From: Bordetella parapertussis
GTDB taxonomy: Bacteria > Bacteroidota > Bacteroidia > Chitinophagales > Chitinophagaceae
Reading direction: 5' to 3'
Assembly: GCA_943331005.2 (NCBI GenBank)
Contig: CALQJX020000030.1
Span: forward strand, 1-40,521
Length of the DNA stretch: 40,521 nt
Part shown: one piece after another, positions 35,540-40,521 of the stretch
How the letters are laid out: every line of letters begins with the position of its first letter
Numbering within the stretch: position 1 is the first letter of the stretch
Translations under genes and position numbers: made by a program
The notes under the pieces: model-generated
Database searches by the model: none
Told to the model about the DNA's origin: nothing
The model's input: the letters and a program-made list of their open reading frames with translations, nothing else

Positions 35540-36928
35540 ATGAGAAATTACTTACTACTCTTATTGACTTTCCCATTGTTCGCAAATGCACAGAACAAAA
35601 TAAAATACTACTTCACGAAGCCTGTAAACACCAGCGTATCGAAAGGAGTTAATGCACAATACCTGAACAGCTGCATGGGAGACACAATTGTTGCCTACAT
35701 CAACAGATCTAAGCACACGCTTGACATTGCCGTATATAATTATACCTCTACTTTCCCTGCAATTGCTACTGCTGTAAACAGCGCTCATGCAAGAGGTGTG
35801 AAGGTGCGCTGGATATATGATTTCAGCTCTTCTAACACAGGCATACCCCTGCTCAACGCTGCAATCAATAAGTTGCAAAGCCCACCCAATACAGGCTCTT
35901 ACAACATCATGCACAATAAATTCATGATCATAGACGCCAATTCTGCCAACGCCAGTGATGCCATAGTATGGACAGGTTCATCCAACTGGAACACACAACA
36001 GTTCAACTATGATTATAACAACAGCATTGTCATACAGGATCAGGCATTAGCAAAAGCCTACAGAAATCACTTCAATATGATGTGGGGAGATACCGGCATT
36101 GCACCAAACAGTACTCTTTCAAAATTCGGATCTTTCAAAACAGATCTGGGAGCGCACACATTTGTGATAGAGGGTAAGACAGTAGAATTATATTTCAGCC
36201 CATCTGATGGAGTGAACAATAAAATATTGAATACCATCAACACAGCTAATACAGATATGTATTTCGGCATGAGCACCTTTACCTACAACTCAAATGCCAC
36301 TCAGTTGGTAACTAAATATGGAGCAGGTGTTTATGTAGCTGGCATAGATGATGGAGCCGTTAGTTCCACTACAGCAAATTCCATTCTAACATCGGGTCTT
36401 GGCAGTAAATTCATTGTTTATTCGGGTTCTGATCTATACCACAACAAATTCCTGATCGTAGACCCTTCCAACACCTGCTCTGACCCACTGGTCCTTACAG
36501 GATCTCATAACTGGACAGTAAGCGCAGATACCAAGAACGACGAAAACACCCTCATTATTCATGATGACACTGCTGCCAACGTCTATTATCAGTCTTTTTA
36601 TGCCAACTTCCTTGCTTTGGGAGGCACACTATCTGCTGTTACCGGTTGTCCTACCGGTATTGAAGAAGCCACAACTGAGCCAGATGTGCTGCTCACACCC
36701 AACCCATCTACCGGAGAAATTACGGTTCACTTTGTAAAAGGGATAACAGAGGCTACCCGTATTGAGGTATATAATATGCAGGGTCAGCTGATATTGCAAC
36801 CACTAAGCTTGGGCAAAGAGAATTATGGTATCGATCATTATTTCTCCATAGCTACACCCGGCACCTACGTGGTTCGTTTGATCACGGAGAATGGCAGCAT
36901 TAGCAAACTCATATCGATATTACCTTAA
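35540..36928 (+). CDS. T9SS-exported phospholipase D superfamily protein
   Basis: A 462-aa protein with signal peptide MRNYLLLLLTFPLFANA. Two HKD motifs are present: HNKFMIID (H125, K127, D132) with GSSN at 146-149, and HNKFLIVD (H301, K303, D308) with GSHN at 321-324. Together they form one active site, as in phospholipase D, cardiolipin hydrolase and Nuc-like nucleases. A type A sorting domain fills about 383-462 (LLTPNPSTGEITVHF to SKLISILP), so the enzyme is sent to the cell surface or medium. The substrate, phospholipid or nucleic acid, cannot be read from sequence. It is divergent from the giant gene and 80 nt upstream of the anchor-L gene on the same strand. Confidence 0.93.
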   Translation: MRNYLLLLLTFPLFANAQNKIKYYFTKPVNTSVSKGVNAQYLNSCMGDTIVAYINRSKHTLDIAVYNYTSTFPAIATAVNSAHARGVKVRWIYDFSSSNTGIPLLNAAINKLQSPPNTGSYNIMHNKFMIIDANSANASDAIVWTGSSNWNTQQFNYDYNNSIVIQDQALAKAYRNHFNMMWGDTGIAPNSTLSKFGSFKTDLGAHTFVIEGKTVELYFSPSDGVNNKILNTINTANTDMYFGMSTFTYNSNATQLVTKYGAGVYVAGIDDGAVSSTTANSILTSGLGSKFIVYSGSDLYHNKFLIVDPSNTCSDPLVLTGSHNWTVSADTKNDENTLIIHDDTAANVYYQSFYANFLALGGTLSAVTGCPTGIEEATTEPDVLLTPNPSTGEITVHFVKGITEATRIEVYNMQGQLILQPLSLGKENYGIDHYFSIATPGTYVVRLITENGSISKLISILP

Positions 36929-36984
36929 AAAGCGTAATAAGGAAAATTCACATTGCGGTAATACTGTGTTAATGTGCTGATAGG

Positions 36985-36992
36985 TACTTTGC
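36985..36992 (+). promoter_or_regulatory. -7 promoter box (TACTTTGC)
   Basis: TACTTTGC, preceded by GG and followed by AT exactly as at 22940-22947, lies 16 nt before the ATG at 37009. It implies a leader of roughly 10 nt. Confidence 0.5.
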
Positions 36993-37008
36993 ATAAAGGT
37001 GTCTTCTT

Positions 37009-39645
37009 ATGTATTTTATACGCTTAATCAGGTTATTATTCCTATTCCTTATTTCCCTACCATTCGTATCAAACGCACAACTTACAGTAGTGCCATCACA
37101 GCCGGCTGCAGTACTGGCAGCAAAATTGGCTGGAAATGGCATTACTATATCGGCACCTGTACTTACATGCGCTGCAGTTGCCAATGGCACCTTTAGGTCT
37201 GTAACTACTCCTATAGTCATAGATAGCGGCATAGTACTTACATCGGGCAGGGCGGTAAATACTGCAGGAGCTGAGTCGTTTCTAGCCAGTACCAACAATG
37301 GCACTACCGGAGATCTCGCCCTTACCACACTAGCCGGCACTACAACTTACGATGCCTGTATACTGGAGTTTGATTTCATTCCCAGAGGAGATACCGTTAG
37401 TTTCAATTATCAGTTCGGTTCAGAAGAATATATCAATTCTACCTGTGGTCAGTATAACGATGCTTTTGCCTTCTTTATATCGGGCCCCGGCATTACCGGT
37501 TCGCAGAACATGGCACTGGTACCCGGCACAAACATTCCGGTAACTGTAAATACGATCAACAGTGGTGTTCCCGGCCCTGCAGGCTGGCCTGGTTTCTGTA
37601 ATATAGCCAATTGTACCTCTATGGGTCCCGGCTCCCCTTTCACTACCTATTTCGTTAATAATACCGGCGGCACTACTGTTACATACAAGGGGTATACCAC
37701 AAAGCTCAAAGCATTTCATGATGTAACCCCATGCAGTACTTATCACCTAAAAATGACCATTGCCGATGGAGCAAACGGACTGTATGACTCCGGAGTTTTT
37801 ATTGAAGCCGGCAGTCTGAAAACAAATTCCTATTACTTCAAAAAATCAGACTCCATCGGGCATACCATTGCCGGCATACCCAATGCGCTGGTGAAAGGAT
37901 GTGCTCCTGCGCCGATCACCGTACTGAACAGCAGAGTAACCGGTACACCACAGAAAGTTTATTTCTCTTATGGCGGCACCGCAATACGTGGCTCCGACTA
38001 CACCGCACCAGACAGTGCCAGCATAGTGCCCGGCGACACCAGCGTAGTTATGACAGTATCAGGTACCGCAGGCGCGCCTACCGGCCCACGCACCATTATC
38101 ATTTATCTTTCTTCGCCCTTCAGTTGTGGCATAGTGGATACAGTAACGCTGAATCTACTCGATGCACCTGTTGCCAATATTCTTACGCCTGATACTTCAA
38201 TTTGTTATGGCGCATCATTCCAGATACGTGTTGCCGGCAGCATAGGCCTTGTTTATAACTGGACACCGGCTACTGCCTTAAGCAGCGCTACTGCTATGCA
38301 GCCCATTGCATCACCAACAGTAAATACTTCCTATACTGTTATTAGCACGCTTCCTTTATCTGGCTGTTCACCTATATTACGCACCATCAATGTTACCGTC
38401 AATCTGGCCGACCTTACTATCCTTACGCCAGACACTACTATATGCAAAGGCAGCAGCTTAAAAATTCGTACTACAGGCAGTGCAGGCCTCACTTATTCCT
38501 GGACACCTTCAGTTTCGTTGAGCAATGCTACAAATGCTTCGCCCATAGCCAGCCCTACCTCTACCACTACCTATAGTGTAGCTGCAACATCTACCATAGG
38601 TGGCTGCCCTGCTTTTGCACAAGTGAAGATAACAGTAGTAGACCCTCAGATAACTATTATCACGCCAAATACTGCTATTTGCCCGGGCAGTTCACTGAAA
38701 ATAAATGTATCGGGCGATCCTACTTACACTTATAGCTGGCTTACTACCTATGGACTGGATGATGCCACTCTAATGGAACCAACCGCAACGCCAACCGGCA
38801 ATACCACCTACACAGTCACTGCCACCGTGCCTGGCCTGGGCTGCACCACTACTGCTCAGATCAGTATCAGTATTTTGCCGGCAGTTCTGGCCGATGCAGG
38901 TGCAGGAAAGTCGGTTTGTGTCCGCCAATCAATAGAACTGCTGGCCACACCATCCGGCAACAATTACAGCTATAGCTGGGCAGGACCAGATGGTTTCATT
39001 TCAGTCTTGCAATCTCCCTTCATAAAAAGTGCTGTGCCAGCAAATGAGGGCATCTATACAGTTACTGTTACAGACCTGCTTACCGGCTGTAGCGGCACCG
39101 ATACTACAATTGTAAAAGTGGGCAATGATTCTATGTCCATCAAAAATGTAACAGCAGACCAAACCATTAAATCAGGTAGTAGCATCAGGCTGAATGCGGC
39201 CAATGCAGTGCTATATACCTGGACACCCAATGATGGTTCTCTGGACAATCCGAACATCAACAATCCTGTAGCTACCCCTACAGAGACTACCAGATATACA
39301 GTATATGCTGTGGGGCGAAATGGCTGCTTAGATACCGCAGGAGTGACCATAACTGTAGTTACAGACAACAGTGTATTTATTCCATCTGCATTTACACCAA
39401 ATGGCGATGGCCTTAATGATTTCTTCAGGGTGATGCACAACTCAACCATAAGAATTGTTGAGATCCATATTTTCAATCGCTGGGGAGAACTTATTTACAG
39501 CAGCGAAGCCAATGATACAAAAGGCTGGGATGGCTCCTGGAAAGGACTACCGGCAGATATGGGCACCTACAACTATAGTATACTTACAGGTCTGCCAGAT
39601 GGCACCAATGAGCTGCATAAAGGTTCGGTGGAGCTGATACGATAA
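37009..39645 (+). CDS. Choice-of-anchor L / CHU_C (gliding-type) exported surface protein
   Basis: An 878-aa secreted protein: signal peptide MYFIRLIRLLFLFLISLPFVSNA. The choice-of-anchor L domain at about 20-270 includes ACILEFDFIPRGDTVSFNYQ and FGSEEY. A Calx-beta-like domain follows near 305-370 (GTAIRGSDYTAPDSASIVPG), then three ~75-aa PKD-like repeats with WTPxxxLSxA, a further PKD-like unit, and a C-terminal CHU_C domain (SAFTPNGDGLNDFFRV, IFNRWGELIYSS, KGWDGSWKG). CHU_C is the type B T9SS sorting module. Related proteins contribute to adhesion or gliding-associated surface structures. It is followed by a hairpin. Confidence 0.93.
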   Translation: MYFIRLIRLLFLFLISLPFVSNAQLTVVPSQPAAVLAAKLAGNGITISAPVLTCAAVANGTFRSVTTPIVIDSGIVLTSGRAVNTAGAESFLASTNNGTTGDLALTTLAGTTTYDACILEFDFIPRGDTVSFNYQFGSEEYINSTCGQYNDAFAFFISGPGITGSQNMALVPGTNIPVTVNTINSGVPGPAGWPGFCNIANCTSMGPGSPFTTYFVNNTGGTTVTYKGYTTKLKAFHDVTPCSTYHLKMTIADGANGLYDSGVFIEAGSLKTNSYYFKKSDSIGHTIAGIPNALVKGCAPAPITVLNSRVTGTPQKVYFSYGGTAIRGSDYTAPDSASIVPGDTSVVMTVSGTAGAPTGPRTIIIYLSSPFSCGIVDTVTLNLLDAPVANILTPDTSICYGASFQIRVAGSIGLVYNWTPATALSSATAMQPIASPTVNTSYTVISTLPLSGCSPILRTINVTVNLADLTILTPDTTICKGSSLKIRTTGSAGLTYSWTPSVSLSNATNASPIASPTSTTTYSVAATSTIGGCPAFAQVKITVVDPQITIITPNTAICPGSSLKINVSGDPTYTYSWLTTYGLDDATLMEPTATPTGNTTYTVTATVPGLGCTTTAQISISILPAVLADAGAGKSVCVRQSIELLATPSGNNYSYSWAGPDGFISVLQSPFIKSAVPANEGIYTVTVTDLLTGCSGTDTTIVKVGNDSMSIKNVTADQTIKSGSSIRLNAANAVLYTWTPNDGSLDNPNINNPVATPTETTRYTVYAVGRNGCLDTAGVTITVVTDNSVFIPSAFTPNGDGLNDFFRVMHNSTIRIVEIHIFNRWGELIYSSEANDTKGWDGSWKGLPADMGTYNYSILTGLPDGTNELHKGSVELIR

Positions 39646-39663
39646 ACACAATTAGAATGTATA

Positions 39664-39700
39664 AATAACAAGAGCTGTACTTAGTATGGCTCTTGTTATT
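39664..39700 (+). terminator. Hairpin terminator, possibly bidirectional
   Basis: AATAACAAGAGC (39664-39675) and GCTCTTGTTATT (39689-39700) form a perfect 12-bp stem with a 13-nt loop, 19 nt past the anchor-L stop. No strong T-run follows, so its efficiency is uncertain. The GNAT gene ends 44 nt further on, on the opposite strand. Confidence 0.65.
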
Positions 39701-39743
39701 AGCAGGAAATGTAATTTTTTAATACATAACTTCTATCAGGCTA

Positions 39744-40268
39744 TCAACATCTGAGCTGCCTTTTCATAAGTAGATCAGTCTGCATATCTGAACCCAATTG
39801 AAAAAAATGTGAGCCAGTAATGACAAAATCATTTTTCTCATAAAAACGAATAGCCTTCTGATTGTGCTCCCATACCCCCAACCATATGAAGTGAGCACCG
39901 GTTTCTTTAGCAAGTTGAATTGCACTGTCCAACATAAATTGTCCTGCACCTATTCCATGATATGCTGCTAAGAGATAGATACGTTCCAGTTCCACCGTAT
40001 TTTTATCATACTTTTCGGTTTGAGCAGTACCAAAATTTATTTTCAGATAACCGACAGGTGTTTCAGCTACATAAAGCAGGTAAAAAGAAGATTCAGGGTT
40101 GAGGATCTCTGCAGTCAGTTTCGATAAACTGTAACTAGTGTCAAGGTATTGCTGCAGATCAGACGCATCATTGGTAGCGGCAAAAGTTTCTCTGAATGTA
40201 TCTATGCTTATTTGCTGCAGGATAGTGACGTCTGCAACATATACCCTCTTCAATGTAAAACCATGCAT
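39744..40268 (-). CDS. GNAT family N-acetyltransferase
   Basis: A 174-aa acetyltransferase that moves acetyl from acetyl-CoA to an amine. Motif A is YLLAAYHGIGAGQFMLDSAI, with the Q/R-x-x-G-x-G/A-type pyrophosphate loop degenerated to YHGIGAG. Motif B is FIWLGVWEHNQKAIRFYEK. The overall layout resembles the PaiA-like polyamine/small-molecule group, but the substrate is unknown. The start is placed at the second Met (40268) rather than 40271 because the -7 box ends at 40273 on this strand. The transcript would then begin at or near the start codon (possibly leaderless). It lies next to the rRNA operon terminator and may be read from its own promoter. Confidence 0.9.
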   Translation of the reverse strand: MHGFTLKRVYVADVTILQQISIDTFRETFAATNDASDLQQYLDTSYSLSKLTAEILNPESSFYLLYVAETPVGYLKINFGTAQTEKYDKNTVELERIYLLAAYHGIGAGQFMLDSAIQLAKETGAHFIWLGVWEHNQKAIRFYEKNDFVITGSHFFQLGSDMQTDLLMKRQLRC

Positions 40269-40272
40269 CATG

Positions 40273-40280
40273 CAAACTTA
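40273..40280 (-). promoter_or_regulatory. -7 promoter box (TAAGTTTG, minus strand)
   Basis: The plus strand reads CAAACTTA, so the minus strand carries TAAGTTTG, matching TAnnTTTG. A TTG lies at 40297-40295 with 14-nt spacing, shorter than usual. It sits 5 nt before the second Met of the GNAT gene. Confidence 0.5.
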
Positions 40281-40383
40281 ATTGATCTGTAATACAAAAA
40301 ATGGATCTAAACCTATTTATTGATACCTAAACACCTGCACTCCCGCATTCTATCACAGCACAATGCTCGTATAGGTACATAAA

Positions 40384-40413
40384 AAAAGCCTTTACATTTC
40401 TGTAAAGGCTTTT
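40384..40413 (-). terminator. rRNA operon terminator
   Basis: AAAAGCCTTTACA (40384-40396) and TGTAAAGGCTTTT (40401-40413) form a perfect 13-bp stem with a TTTC loop, followed on the minus strand by more T's. It lies directly after the 5S rRNA gene 3' end. Confidence 0.93.
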
Positions 40414-40419
40414 AAAGGA

Positions 40420-40521
<102 letters not shown>

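Overview
This window reads as chromosomal DNA of a Bacteroidota bacterium, probably a Chitinophagales/Chitinophagaceae-type organism (inference). The grounds are type IX secretion (T9SS) C-terminal sorting domains on several very large exported proteins, -7 promoter boxes of the TAnnTTTG type in front of many genes, no obvious Shine-Dalgarno sequences, a GH92 alpha-mannosidase, and a long PurF with a short propeptide. No replication origin, CRISPR array, insertion sequence or tRNA was seen. Gene coordinates include the stop codon.

Layout: 1-290 holds a nested repeat cluster with four copies of CACCCCTTCGGGG. 508-2787 is a secreted GH92 glycosidase. 2894-4733 contains two decayed toxin-antitoxin modules on either side of an M48 metallopeptidase lipoprotein: the first toxin has an in-frame TAG, the second antitoxin has a one-base frameshift in an A-run and its toxin is a stub. 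4950-8480 is smc. 8627-11003 is an overlapping pair, a polytopic polysaccharide-polymerase-like protein and a CgeB-like glycosyltransferase. A small minus-strand gene and purF follow.

13537-20063 is a minus-strand cluster of secreted or periplasmic proteins: a small Cys-containing secreted protein, a DUF6175-like protein, a TPR-like protein, a small HNH nuclease, and two paralogues that join an LPP20/FlgT-like N-terminal region to a C-terminal DUF1566 (C-type-lectin-fold) domain. The last ~150 bp of the distal paralogue are sharply GC-rich (59% against 36% just upstream, counted by hand) and rich in NNC codons. This is what a diversity-generating retroelement (DGR) variable region looks like. 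No reverse transcriptase or template repeat was seen in the window, so the DGR machinery would have to lie elsewhere. It is the most interesting lead here.

20064-20712 is a long intergenic stretch with a sigma-54-like promoter in front of a 28-codon ORF. 20713-22758 (minus) pairs a thioredoxin-like protein with a cytochrome c/copper-monooxygenase-like lipoprotein. 22983-25832 (plus) encodes a Glu-rich small protein, an unknown 207-aa protein, a glutaminyl-peptide cyclotransferase lipoprotein and a 2OG-Fe(II) oxygenase of the isopenicillin N synthase type.

25915-39645 is a surface-protein locus: two giant minus-strand Ig-repeat proteins, a T9SS-exported phospholipase-D-superfamily protein and a choice-of-anchor-L/CHU_C protein. 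The window ends with a GNAT acetyltransferase and, on the minus strand, the 3' part of a 5S rRNA gene with its terminator; the rest of the rRNA operon should lie to the right.
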